NCBI GenBank assembly: GCA_963579905.1 | Contig: CAUZIZ010000009.1 | Coordinates: forward strand, 1 to 64,000 | Origin: CAUZIZ01 sp963579905 | Lineage (GTDB): Bacteria > Acidobacteriota > UBA6911 > RPQK01 > JAJDTT01 | Length of the DNA: 64,000 bases | Direction: 5' to 3' | Shown: positions 9,717 through 18,057 of the stretch, in pieces | Position numbering within the stretch: position 1 is the first letter of the stretch | Layout: each line of letters begins with the position of its first letter | Program-made: the position numbers and the translations under genes | The notes under the pieces: model-generated | The model's input: only the letters and a program-made list of their open reading frames with translations | Database searches by the model: none | Told to the model about the DNA's origin: nothing

Positions 9717-10050
9717 AGCGTCGTGCTGCTGCGATGCTATTGTTCTCATGCGTGACGCTGGCCCTGGTCAGCTGCTGGAGTCCAGTACTCGATTTCGTCC
9801 GTCATGGCTACGCAGTGGACCGCATCGAGTAGCGCTTGACCGGAGAGGCGATCTTCCCTGCGCAGATTGAAGACTGCAAGGAGGCCATCCGCTGGCTGGG
9901 GACGAAGGCGTCGTTGTACGGACTCGACCCGGCCAGAATGGCGGCATGGGGGCCTTGGCGGCGGGCATCTTGCGGCCCTGCTGGGAACCAGCGGCGGAGT
10001 GCTGCAACTGGAGGGGCGCCTGGGCAACCCATCAGATGGTATTGTCAGGA
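9713..10050 (+). pseudogene. Alpha/beta hydrolase (esterase) remnant
   Basis: It starts with a lipoprotein-like leader (M-K-R-R-A-A-A-M-L-L-F...L-V-S-C) whose ATG overlaps the stop of the preceding gene. It reads H-G-Y-A-V-D-R-I-E, a TAG at 9830, then R-L-T-G-E-A-I-F-P-A-Q-I-E-D-C-K-E-A-I-R-W-L and Y-G-L-D-P-A-R. After a frame change near 9950 comes G-G-G-H-L-A-A-L-L-G-T-S-G-G. These are blocks of BD-FAE/carboxylesterase-type hydrolases around the nucleophile elbow. The catalytic Ser (usual G-x-S-A-G-G-H) is disturbed, and the C-terminal half is cut off where repeat DNA begins near 10050. A broken partner of the P1 propeller. Confidence 0.65.
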
Positions 10051-10185
10051 GTGCTCCCCCCAGCAGAGTTAACCCCATTCGAGAAAGAAACTTCAGTGTC
10101 CCACAGTGGCACGGGCATCCCTGCCCGTGATGACCGATCCGTCGAGCCAAGGGCTCGATAATCACGGCCTGGAAGGCCGTGCCAC
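10045..10185. repeat. Dispersed repeats: GAAACTTC-type end and 80-base hairpin
   Basis: Bases ~10045-10096 hold the CATTCGAGAAAGAAACTTC end of the short repeat family found throughout the window. Bases 10106-10185 form a double hairpin (GTGGCACGGGCATCCC...GGCCTGGAAGGCCGTGCCAC) that recurs in the opposite orientation at 38661-38740. From 10186 to 10298 nothing further was recognised. Confidence 0.8.
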
Positions 10186-10298
10186 GGTTGGGAATCCTGA
10201 ACCTGGAACCAAATGAAGTTTTAGCTTAGGAGGCAGGTTCTCGTACCAGGCCAGGTTAACCATTAGCGGATCGGGGCCGGTAGCGAAGTTGGTGGTCG

Positions 10299-10652
10299 TC
10301 ATGTACCTCGCAACCGAGCTGGAGATCTTGCATCCCTCTCCCGGTTCGCCATTGCGATGGATCGAAACCGCTGAACTCCGCTGGGTGCTCTGCGTAGCGA
10401 CAAGCGCATAGAGAATTTCCACAGGCGTCTGATCCGCGTGGTGAGACGGGGATCGTTGGAGTCCGTCCAGAGGGCCCTGAGAGCGTCCTTGAGGCGCTCG
10501 ATGTTTTTCTCCTCCACCCGCACGAAGAGATCGACATCTTCTGTGGCGCGAACGATCCCATGGAGGTTGAGTGCCACACCCCCGATAAGTACGTACTCGA
10601 CCCCTCGCGCGTCGAGCTCGCGTAGGATCGCCAGGAACTGGTCAAAACTCAT
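10299..10652 (-). CDS. Nucleotidyltransferase-fold protein (AbiEii-like), probably truncated
   Basis: A 117-residue protein. Residues 1-60 read as a minimal nucleotidyltransferase: F-L-A-I-L-R-E-L-D-A-R-G-V-E-Y-V-L-I-G-G, then A-L-N-L-H-G and R-A-T-E-D-V-D-L-F-V. These supply the G-G and D-x-D elements expected of antitoxin/AbiEii-type transferases. After about residue 75 the sequence becomes arginine-rich and unlike the family, so the C-terminal half is probably lost or out of frame. The start chosen is the ATG at 10652; a much longer frame extending to 11378 is only antisense of the next gene. It may be a stray member of a toxin-antitoxin-like module without a visible partner. Confidence 0.6.
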   Translation of the reverse strand: MSFDQFLAILRELDARGVEYVLIGGVALNLHGIVRATEDVDLFVRVEEKNIERLKDALRALWTDSNDPRLTTRIRRLWKFSMRLSLRRAPSGVQRFRSIAMANRERDARSPARLRGT

Positions 10653-10802
10653 GATGGCCTCTGAAGAAGAGCAGCACGACCTGGCCGGGTAAGGACGAGG
10701 AGGTTTAGGTGGAGGGCTTCTGATAGGGCAAGGAAGACTGCGATCCAGTACGGTGACAGAGCCCGGTGATGTGCTAGAATCGCGCGCCAGAGGGGGTGTG
10801 CA

Positions 10803-12278
10803 ATGGATCGACTCTGGAGACGGAGGCAGTTCGGAAAGCTCGGAGCGGCGCTGGCACTTGCCCCCGTCCCGAGCTGGTCCCAAGCAGAGCCTCGACTGGG
10901 GCTGGTTCGCGTGACGCGGGGTGCGGCATTCCTGAGCACGCCCGTTTCTGCCCCGGCTGGCGAGGTCTGGCGCTACGGAATTATCTACCCGTTCCAGGTT
11001 GCGCCGCGCTTGGCTGCCGTGTTCTGCAACATCCGCAAGGCACTCAATCCCGGTGTCGATTTCGAGCTCGGCTCCGACGTGCTGCTCTTCGACAGCCTCG
11101 ATGCGATCCGGAGCGACACGGCTGTCCAAATCTCTCGCAACCACGAGGAGCCGAACCCGAACTCCCGACCTCCGAACGAGAGGGCGGTCATGGTGAAGTA
11201 CCCGGTGGCCGGCGGTTTCGTGCCCGCCGGGGCGAAACGCGCCGACGGCTCGCCCCACCCGCATGCCGGAACCGGGTTCGGCCTCTCGACCGCCCAGGCC
11301 TGGCCCCAGCACGACCGGGACCTCGGACACAACGCCGACCGGATCGGGCGCCGCGCCTACCCGGGGGCCCAGGCCCACGAGTACCTCGAGCTCCAGCAGC
11401 TTTCCTACGACGGCAGCCGGTTCCGGGCGGAGAAGGCCAAGGCGCTGGTGGAGGGTCGAGCAAGCGTTGGAGACTGGTTCCTAGCTGGCAATCCGATTCG
11501 GAATGGGATCGCCGACGGCGACGATCTCCTACTCCCGTACAGCTGCCGCCGCGGGGAGCCGGCCGGCCCGCAGCGGTCCCGGGTCGCTAGCGGTGTCCTC
11601 CGTTTTCGCCGCACTACGGGTTTCTGGAAACCGCACTCTTTTGTCCCGGTGACTCCCGAGGATGGCTCCTGGGAGCCGACCCTGGTGCGCGACGTCGACG
11701 GGGCGCTGCTGCTCTGCGCACGGGGTAAGGGGGAACCGAACCGAACAAGCATTCGGGTCTGGCGCTCTGCGGACAACGGCTCGACCTGGCGGCTGCAGAT
11801 CGAGGCGCTCGGGGTCATCTCGATGTCGCCGGTGTCGATCAACCAGGCTGCCGACGGCACTCCTTATGTGGCCGCCAACCTGTTCGAGGTGCCGCTCTGG
11901 CCGATTGGCGACGAGCGCTACAACCACAGCGCGTACAAGGGCACCGGGAATGGTGGACGGATGCGCCTCGGCGGGTGGCTGCGGGAACGCCTGGTGCTCT
12001 GGCCGCTCTCGCCCGACCGCAAGCGCCTGGCGTCGCCGATTGTCGCCCGCGACTGCCGCGGTGAATTTGGACTGCCCCCGGGAGGCAGCAGCTGGCACGT
12101 TGATCACCCCTCGGCCATGAACCTCCAGCTCGGCGACGGACGCTGGAACAACGTCCTCGGCTACCGCGTCCTGGAGCGCGCAGAGGCGACGCACGCGATC
12201 GCACCGGCGCCCCAATCGGGAGCCTACCTCGAGGAAGTCCTCTCGTCCGGTCCGCCGCTGCCCGCTTGGCACTTCTGA
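10803..12278 (+). CDS. Secreted sialidase-like (BNR) protein
   Basis: A 491-residue protein with a twin-arginine-like leader (R-R-R-Q-F-G-K-L-G then alanine-rich). At least one clear Asp box is visible (R-S-A-D-N-G-S-T-W near residue 321), with W-R-Y-G-I-I-Y-P and D-V-D-G-A-L-L-L-C blade strands. This fits an exported exo-sialidase-like propeller. The catalytic Arg triad and Tyr-Glu pair cannot be placed by eye, so the activity is unknown. GAGGGGGTG lies about 6 bases before the ATG. The frame is open and GC-rich throughout, in contrast to its broken neighbours. Confidence 0.65.
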   Translation: MDRLWRRRQFGKLGAALALAPVPSWSQAEPRLGLVRVTRGAAFLSTPVSAPAGEVWRYGIIYPFQVAPRLAAVFCNIRKALNPGVDFELGSDVLLFDSLDAIRSDTAVQISRNHEEPNPNSRPPNERAVMVKYPVAGGFVPAGAKRADGSPHPHAGTGFGLSTAQAWPQHDRDLGHNADRIGRRAYPGAQAHEYLELQQLSYDGSRFRAEKAKALVEGRASVGDWFLAGNPIRNGIADGDDLLLPYSCRRGEPAGPQRSRVASGVLRFRRTTGFWKPHSFVPVTPEDGSWEPTLVRDVDGALLLCARGKGEPNRTSIRVWRSADNGSTWRLQIEALGVISMSPVSINQAADGTPYVAANLFEVPLWPIGDERYNHSAYKGTGNGGRMRLGGWLRERLVLWPLSPDRKRLASPIVARDCRGEFGLPPGGSSWHVDHPSAMNLQLGDGRWNNVLGYRVLERAEATHAIAPAPQSGAYLEEVLSSGPPLPAWHF

Positions 12279-12287
12279 GCCAGGGGA

Positions 12288-13824
12288 TTGCTGGAAATGA
12301 TCTATTTTTCCCGTACGCTACTGACCTCGTTCCTGATGGTGGGCACCTTCCCCTCCCAGCTCGGGGGCAGCTGTGCCCTCTATGTGGGTCGGAATCTTAC
12401 TGCGGATGGCAGCGTTCTGCTGGGAGGTTACGGGGACGAGCCCTCGAGCCACTGGATCGAAGTCACTCCGGCTATCGATCACCCGGATGGCACTACCTGG
12501 AGGTCGGAGTCACTGCGGCGTCCCGATATCCCAGCCTGAGATTTCGGATCTCCCAGGTGTCTCGAACCCACAAGTATCTGGCTGTCTCGTATTCCTCCTT
12601 TGCAGGTTTCCCTGCTCCCCTCACCAACGGCGGACTCAATCAGCACCTGGTGGCGGGACGGGATGTCTCTGCGGGCGCCCGGCTCGAGTTGCGCCAGATG
12701 ACCTCCAACCCACAGCGGGGTCTTAACTACAGCGACCTGGCCCGGATCGCCCTGGAGCGAGCCAGGACTGCTCGTGAGGCTGCCCAGATTGTGGGCTCTT
12801 TGGTCGAGGAGCACGGCTACGCTACCTTTGGGGGGAACTCCCATATCTTTGCTGATACTACAGAGGGCTGGATCGTGCTGGAGTTTGCGGGGGGCCAGGG
12901 CCTCTGGGTCGCACAGCGTCTGGGTGCGGACGATATACGCGTCTTCAGGGGAGGCTACATTGGTGAAATCCCCCTGGATTATCGAACCCATCCGGACTAT
13001 ATGGGGTCCGAGAACCTGATCTCGTTTGCGGTGGAGCAGGGCTGGTACGATTCTCAATCAGGGAAGCCATTCAATGTTCATGCCGTTTATGGTGTCGACA
13101 GGCAGCCCAACCTGGCGGGGAGCCAGATCCGTACCGAGGCGATGGAATACATGGAGGCGTGGCTTCGGCAGCGCTCTTCCAGGTTGACACTTCAGGACAT
13201 GATGGAGGCAGTCCGCAGTTCTGTCATTACCCGCGAGTCGGCCGGATATGGTCAGGTAGCCCACCTCAAGAGGGGAGTCAGGAGTGAGGTGGCGCCACTC
13301 TGGATTGCCCTGGCTCCATCCCTGGCCAGCCTTTCCTGCCTTTCTACCTTGGGATTACTGACGTGCCCGCGGAGTACAAGGAACACCGCTATCTGACAAA
13401 AGGTGAGGCCAGTCAATTCATCCCGAGAAATCGCCAGGGAAGGGAATCCACCCGCTCCGCTTTTCAGGTATACAAGCGACTTTTCCACCTGGTCTGTGAG
13501 CACCCTTGCAAGTTTCAGGCTGAGGTAAAGGGGGCGTTGACAGCCTTTGAGGCACAGTTGATAGGAAAGCAGGCTGGGGTGAAGAGGACGGCCCATACCC
13601 TTCTGCAGGCTTCTCACGATCTGGCTGCGGACTACTTGACCCGAGTGACCAGTCAGACCGCGCTCGAGGCCTTGGATCTAGCCGAAAAGCTGTCAGCCAG
13701 CATCGAGATTCGGAGCCGGCTTCTCTACGGGGTCCGTGAGCCAGAGGCAGGGGAGGAGGGAATTGTTCACTGCCGCTGTCAGTCGCGGCCTCCAGCCGGC
13801 CGCACCAGCTGGCCCTCGGGCTGA
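12288..13824 (+). pseudogene. Secreted dipeptidase, peptidase family C69, two frameshifts
   Basis: It begins with a signal peptide, then G-G-S-C-A-L-Y-V-G-R-N-L-T-A-D-G-S-V, where the Cys would become the N-terminal nucleophile of the C69 dipeptidases. The frame shifts near 12499 (T-T / L-E-V-G-V-T), continues with A-G-F-P-A-P-L-T-N-G-G-L-N and F-G-G-N-S-H-I-F-A-D, and shifts again near 13330 (F-L-P-F-Y-L-G-I-T-D-V). It ends in a frame reading P-A-E-Y-K-E-H-R-Y-L to 13824. With both indels repaired it is one protein of about 510 residues. There are no internal stop codons outside the shifts, so sequencing error is a real alternative. Confidence 0.7.
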
Positions 13825-13958
13825 AGTCTCGCTCGTCTCCCTCTCGAACAGCGCCGTAACGAAGCCAGTACCTGGTCCGCGGTAAGGTGGGTTATCATTT
13901 CAGGCGTGCTAGTTACGCCGGCGTTCCCGATCCTGTCTCAAGGAGTCTCAAAACTCAT

Positions 13959-14696
13959 CTAGGCCGGAGCATCTTCCTGAAAGAGGGTAATCCCAATCTC
14001 TAAATACTTGTTGCGCTCTTCTGGCGTTGTAGCCGTACCCATGGCCAGACGAATGCCGGTGCCTGCTAATTGGCCGGCCACATTGCGCATACAGTCATCG
14101 ACGTCTTGCAGCGGATACTCCGGGTGGTCCTCCAGGCTGAACAAGAGATCATTTGGTCCGAACGTGACCACGCTCACTCCTGGTTTGGCCAGTTTCCGAA
14201 TATTGCTCACCGCTTCGACGGATTCTACCTGGATAGCTAAAACCACGTAGTCGTTCCACCACGCCGCGTAGGCGCGCCGATCCATCCCTTGGGCCATGCC
14301 GCGCAGACCTCGGCGGTTAGATCCGCCCCAGCTGCGCCGTCCGATGGGCCCGTAGTAGGCATAGGCGATAGCGTCGTCTACGGTCTCGGGTTCCATTACT
14401 TCCGGGACCAGAACCGCGCTGGGCCCAAAGTCCAGATAGCGCCCGAGCAGGTAGGCGTGCCGGGTGTGGGTGATGCGCAGTTGCACGTCGATGCCCAATT
14501 CTTCGGCGGCACGGCAGTAAGTGACCAACTGTTCTTCGCTAAAAGGGCTATGCTGACCATCTATCCAGATATAGTCATACTTACCAGTTGACCATATACC
14601 GGACAACTGGTCCTTACTGGTGGCCAGCGAGCCACGCAGGGCAACCAGTACTTCACCGTCTTCAATGCGTTGTCTGAGTGTTTTTGTGGGCGCCAT
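13959..14696 (-). CDS. HpcH/HpaI-family aldolase
   Basis: A 245-residue class II, metal-dependent aldolase of the HpcH/HpaI/citrate-lyase-beta type, which splits or forms pyruvate-containing hydroxy acids. The barrel motifs are visible: Y-D-Y-I-W-I-D-G-Q-H-S (catalytic His), A-V-L-V-P-E-V (metal-ligand Glu), A-I-Q-V-E-S-V-E-A-V (second ligand region) and V-T-F-G-P-N-D-L (usual G-x-x-D-L). Start: ATG at 14696 with ACAGGAGCG eight bases upstream; a longer frame to 14840 has no such site. It sits alone between repeats and is probably cytoplasmic, perhaps acting on the acid products of sugar breakdown. Confidence 0.85.
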   Translation of the reverse strand: MAPTKTLRQRIEDGEVLVALRGSLATSKDQLSGIWSTGKYDYIWIDGQHSPFSEEQLVTYCRAAEELGIDVQLRITHTRHAYLLGRYLDFGPSAVLVPEVMEPETVDDAIAYAYYGPIGRRSWGGSNRRGLRGMAQGMDRRAYAAWWNDYVVLAIQVESVEAVSNIRKLAKPGVSVVTFGPNDLLFSLEDHPEYPLQDVDDCMRNVAGQLAGTGIRLAMGTATTPEERNKYLEIGITLFQEDAPA

Positions 14697-14876
14697 GATT
14701 CGCTCCTGTGTTTGCTGGCTTTGCTGGGCAAGGGGAGGTTTCCGCCACTGGGAGCAATTGGATGCCAATCCCTTCCTTGCCGCTATAGACGACCTGACCA
14801 TTGCCTCCAACGCTGGTGCAGTAGACGACAGCAACAGCATCGTCGGGCAACACCGGAAGCGATCCTAGTTTAACTG

Positions 14877-15607
14877 ATGCGCGATGGGCAACCTACTTCC
14901 TTGCTTTTTTACCTCCATTCCCTGCTGAGACTCGATCTGTCAGTTCTGGAGAGCAAGCATGGAAGCCGGCTGGTGGGCCGGAGTTGGCGCTGTCTCAACC
15001 ACGTGCAGATCGCGAGACCAGTGGTCACGATGCTAGCCCCGCCACCGGCTGCACCGGATCATGCGAGAAAGAAACTTGGATTGCCTCAGCCATGATAATC
15101 GCTAGCAACCCTGACAGAGCCATGACCGTGAGGGAGTGGGATCCGGAGATCCAACTTAAGGGGCACACTCCGATCGACATCTGTGCGCACCCCTTCGACC
15201 TGGAAGCCTGAAGCGCAAGCGAGGGGTTGGGTAACACCCCGAATCCCCCCGGCTTAGCTGCTTGCCGCGCCTCAGGCCCCTTCGTCCTCCCATTGCACTG
15301 CCCTCCAACCCCTCGCTCGCGCTTCAGGCTTCCTCACGTTTCGTATTATTGGGCGACCTGGAGGTGCGAGTTCCGAATGAAGTTTCAGCTTAGTCCCACC
15401 CCCGCTGCGCTGCCCCATTCGAGAACGAAACTTCCGGCTACCGGGGATTTGTGCGTCACTGCGTGGGGAAGGGTTGTCCGGCTCTCTCCTCGGAACCTGG
15501 GCTCATTTTGCTAACGGCTCAAGTCGTTCGCGGCTCTGTCGGGCGTGGCTTCGCAGTTGGTAGTTTAGCTGCAGATGGGATCTCGCTGATGAAGGATCTA
15601 ATTGAAC
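14877..15607. repeat. Intergenic repeat cluster
   Basis: Three repeats are visible. Bases 15061-15144 are an inverted copy of 2649-2737. Bases 15202-15230 and 15305-15332 are nearly perfect inverted arms (GAAGCCTGAAGCGCAAGCG against CGCTCGCGCTTCAGGCTTC) with a 74-base loop, resembling the AAGCCTGAAGCGCGAGCG repeats common in planctomycete-like genomes. Bases 15379-15434 are the best copy of the 56-base GAAGTTTC...GAAACTTC repeat. From ~15440 to 15560 the text resembles 56455-56575 (CAAGTCGTTCGCGGCTCTG). No gene is convincing. Confidence 0.85.
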
Positions 15608-17272
15608 TCATAGAGGCCTTCTTGGGAGAGCCAGCCCCTGAGGATCTCGGGTGTCGCGGTAACGTTGGAGGCGCCTTTTGAGCTCCCGCAACCTTGCTTG
15701 GATTTCCGGATTGGGAATGGCTCGGATCGAGCCCTCCAGCCGTGCCTGAATCTGGCCACAGGCATCATCATCAAAGGGCAGCTCTTCTTTCAGGTAAATG
15801 TAAGCTGGGTTGGTGTGGGCATCTGCTCCGGCGTCCCCGTAGGCTCGAACGGCAACCCAGCCGCTGCGGTCGACCTGGAGCCGCTCCGAGATCTCCCACC
15901 TCGACGGACCAGCGGGGTCGAACTTTCGGGATACTACTTGTCCGTTCCAGATGATCTCGACATACCGCACTGGATAGAGGGGGCTCAGCACGCGTACTTC
16001 CAGCTCCAGAGAAATCGCCTCTTCCTTCGAGACGATCACTCCTCCCGGCCCTTTTCCGTTCACCTCCAGGAAAATCATGGGCCCACTGGTCGCGAAACTG
16101 CGCCCGGAAGCCAGCGATTGCAGGAACTCCTTGGCGGTGGGTTCCTTGTCCGATTGAACGTAGGTCACACAGTCTCCCAGCTCCCGAGTATAGGGGAAAT
16201 CTGACGCTCCAACGATGGGCCAGCGGTATCCTAGATTCAAGAAGTCATACCAACCGTCCAGGCCCAGGCCGCGGTATCCTCCGAATTGCAGCAGCTCCAG
16301 AAAATCCATCTTTCCAGTCAGGGCCAAGGCATCCGCTTCACGGTGGGAGGAGCCTCCATGGGCGAACCCGATAACTCCCGACTGTAGGTGCGCCTGATCG
16401 GCGATGACCCCGAGCGAAGGTGTCTCAGTTACATCATCCGATGGTCCCTGACCAGGGACATAGTCCTTCGCCAACACAATCACGTGCCCCAGATAGTCGG
16501 CCCGGTACTCCTGGCCGGAAATCAGATGGTAGGGCCCCTTCCGCCGAATCGACTTCTCGCCTAGGCCATAAGCCTGTCCCCACGACTCGAATTTCCGGCC
16601 CAGGCCGTAGCCCTTGGTATTCATGGACAGGCTGAAGGCGTAGCGGATGTCGCGAGCCGAGGTCAGCGTCAACAGCGTGTCGTCGTTTCGTCCGGTTCGC
16701 TCGAAATGGATATGGGTGTCTCCCGAATACCACCCCTGTTTTGCCATATCGATCCAGCGCTTGAGATAGATCGTCGCCTTCTCGGTCTGGTTCTTTCTCA
16801 GGCGAAAGGTCTGCTGGGTCGGAGTGTATTCGTAGCCTCGGCGGACCTCCACCGTGCAGGTTCCGGAGGGGACTCTCACCGAAAAGGATCCGTCGGTGAA
16901 GAAATAGTAGTTCAGTCTGCGAAACCGTATCGGGCCCTTGTGCCGGTTGGCGGACATCCGAAGGGAGTAAGGCTCGTAGGGATCGTTCTCCGGCTCCTGA
17001 TCTCCACGGTTGACGCTTACCGTAGCACTCAGCCGTTCTCCGGTATCTCGATCCCGAACAATCAAGTCGAGAGTTGCCGCATCGGGGCCCGGGTCGACTT
17101 TCGGAGGCGGGAGGGGAGGACCCTCAAAGCCCTGTCCTGGGTCGACCCCGCCGACCGGGAACTCCTCCACCATTCGATGACGCTGAAGCTGGGCTGAGTA
17201 GACAAAAGATAAGACCAGGAGCAGTAGAAAGTAAACCCTCAGGATTCGGATCGAGATGAAGGGTCGGGACAT
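15608..17272 (-). CDS. CehA/McbA-type PHP-domain metallohydrolase, membrane anchored
   Basis: A 554-residue protein with an N-terminal hydrophobic anchor (residues ~8-26) and a proline-rich spacer. A beta-sandwich of the carboxypeptidase-regulatory type (~70-165) precedes a PHP-fold domain. The PHP metal motif G-D-T-H-I-H-F lies near residue 197, F-A-H-G-G-S-S-H supplies further ligands, and G-A-S-D-F-P is the C-terminal ligand strand. CehA and McbA family enzymes cleave carbamates or phosphoesters outside the cytoplasm. The frame is intact. The end (L-A-L-P-R-R-P-L) lies close to a repeat block, so a few C-terminal residues may be repeat-derived. Confidence 0.8.
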   Translation of the reverse strand: MSRPFISIRILRVYFLLLLVLSFVYSAQLQRHRMVEEFPVGGVDPGQGFEGPPLPPPKVDPGPDAATLDLIVRDRDTGERLSATVSVNRGDQEPENDPYEPYSLRMSANRHKGPIRFRRLNYYFFTDGSFSVRVPSGTCTVEVRRGYEYTPTQQTFRLRKNQTEKATIYLKRWIDMAKQGWYSGDTHIHFERTGRNDDTLLTLTSARDIRYAFSLSMNTKGYGLGRKFESWGQAYGLGEKSIRRKGPYHLISGQEYRADYLGHVIVLAKDYVPGQGPSDDVTETPSLGVIADQAHLQSGVIGFAHGGSSHREADALALTGKMDFLELLQFGGYRGLGLDGWYDFLNLGYRWPIVGASDFPYTRELGDCVTYVQSDKEPTAKEFLQSLASGRSFATSGPMIFLEVNGKGPGGVIVSKEEAISLELEVRVLSPLYPVRYVEIIWNGQVVSRKFDPAGPSRWEISERLQVDRSGWVAVRAYGDAGADAHTNPAYIYLKEELPFDDDACGQIQARLEGSIRAIPNPEIQARLRELKRRLQRYRDTRDPQGLALPRRPL

Positions 17273-17723
17273 GACTGAAACCTCCCTTGACGTTGCGGCA
17301 TTTCATGACGGACAAGCGGGTGTCTGTGACCAAGCACTGGTGCTGTTGGAAAGCCCCAAGCCTCAAGATGTCAACCGTAGGCCGTCCACGAAGCAGTCTG
17401 AGCTAGAGCGCTACCCCTGTTTCCACACTGTAGCACGCCACAACCACATCAGGCCCTATCTCTGCCCTGGGTTGCGAATCAACCCTTCAAAGCTCCAACT
17501 CAGACTGGTAGAGAACTACATTTGGCTCCACTGCGGAGATAGTGGTGTAAGCGCTCCGGTATGCGAATTCGGAGAAATGAGGAGGGGAGGGTGGTTTTTT
17601 GAGCGATTCGATTGCGCTAGAATTGGCCGTGGATAACTGGTCCGAGACTCGTTCTCGCCAGTAATCCCAATGCGATAGAGTCGAGCTCTATTGGGCCTTC
17701 AACGAACTAAAGTAGATCCAAGG
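17273..17723. other. Intergenic, no gene supported
   Basis: A 126-codon frame crosses this stretch (17256-17636) but overlaps the divergent metallohydrolase start, has no family resemblance and an ordinary composition, so I do not call it. Promoters for both flanking genes must lie here; none is clear enough to mark. Confidence 0.4.
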
Positions 17724-17990
17724 ATGCAATTTGTCGTTCATTACTCTATTACGCCGGAACTATGTGATGTTGCTCAAACCCGCTTCACCGAAACCGGTGC
17801 GCCGCCGCCGTCGGGTGTCACCATGACTGGCCGTTGGCATTGTGTGCACGGCAGGGAGGGATTCCTTGTTTGCGAAGCCGATGACGCAACCGCTTTGGCG
17901 ACCTGGATACAGCAGTGGTCGGATCTTCTGACTTTTCGGGTACTGCCAGTGGTGGAAGACAAGACGATGGCCCAGGTAATCAGCGGCTAG
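17724..17990 (+). CDS. DUF3303-like small protein
   Basis: An 88-residue protein starting M-Q-F-V-V-H-Y-S-I-T. It reads like DUF3303 proteins: a short ferredoxin-like fold, here with G-R-W-H, E-G-F-L-V-C-E-A-D-D, W-I-Q-Q-W and a V-x-P-V-V-E-D end. Function unknown; probably cytoplasmic and monocistronic. The ATG at 17724 is preferred over the frame opening at 17691 because the family begins with this strand, and AAGGATG gives a weak upstream site. It lies 67 bases before an amidase gene, which may be coincidence. Confidence 0.65.
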   Translation: MQFVVHYSITPELCDVAQTRFTETGAPPPSGVTMTGRWHCVHGREGFLVCEADDATALATWIQQWSDLLTFRVLPVVEDKTMAQVISG

Positions 17991-18057
17991 TCGATCTAGC
18001 ACGCCGACTCCTAGGGCATCCATTCGCCTGACTCAGCCCCGACAAAGGAGAGCCCCG

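Noticed and set aside
10653..11378. N-terminal extension of the nucleotidyltransferase
   Set aside because: Antisense of the sialidase-like gene; the family start is at the ATG at 10652.
17256..17636. 126-codon plus-strand frame
   Set aside because: Overlaps the divergent metallohydrolase start and has no recognisable fold, motif or ribosome site.
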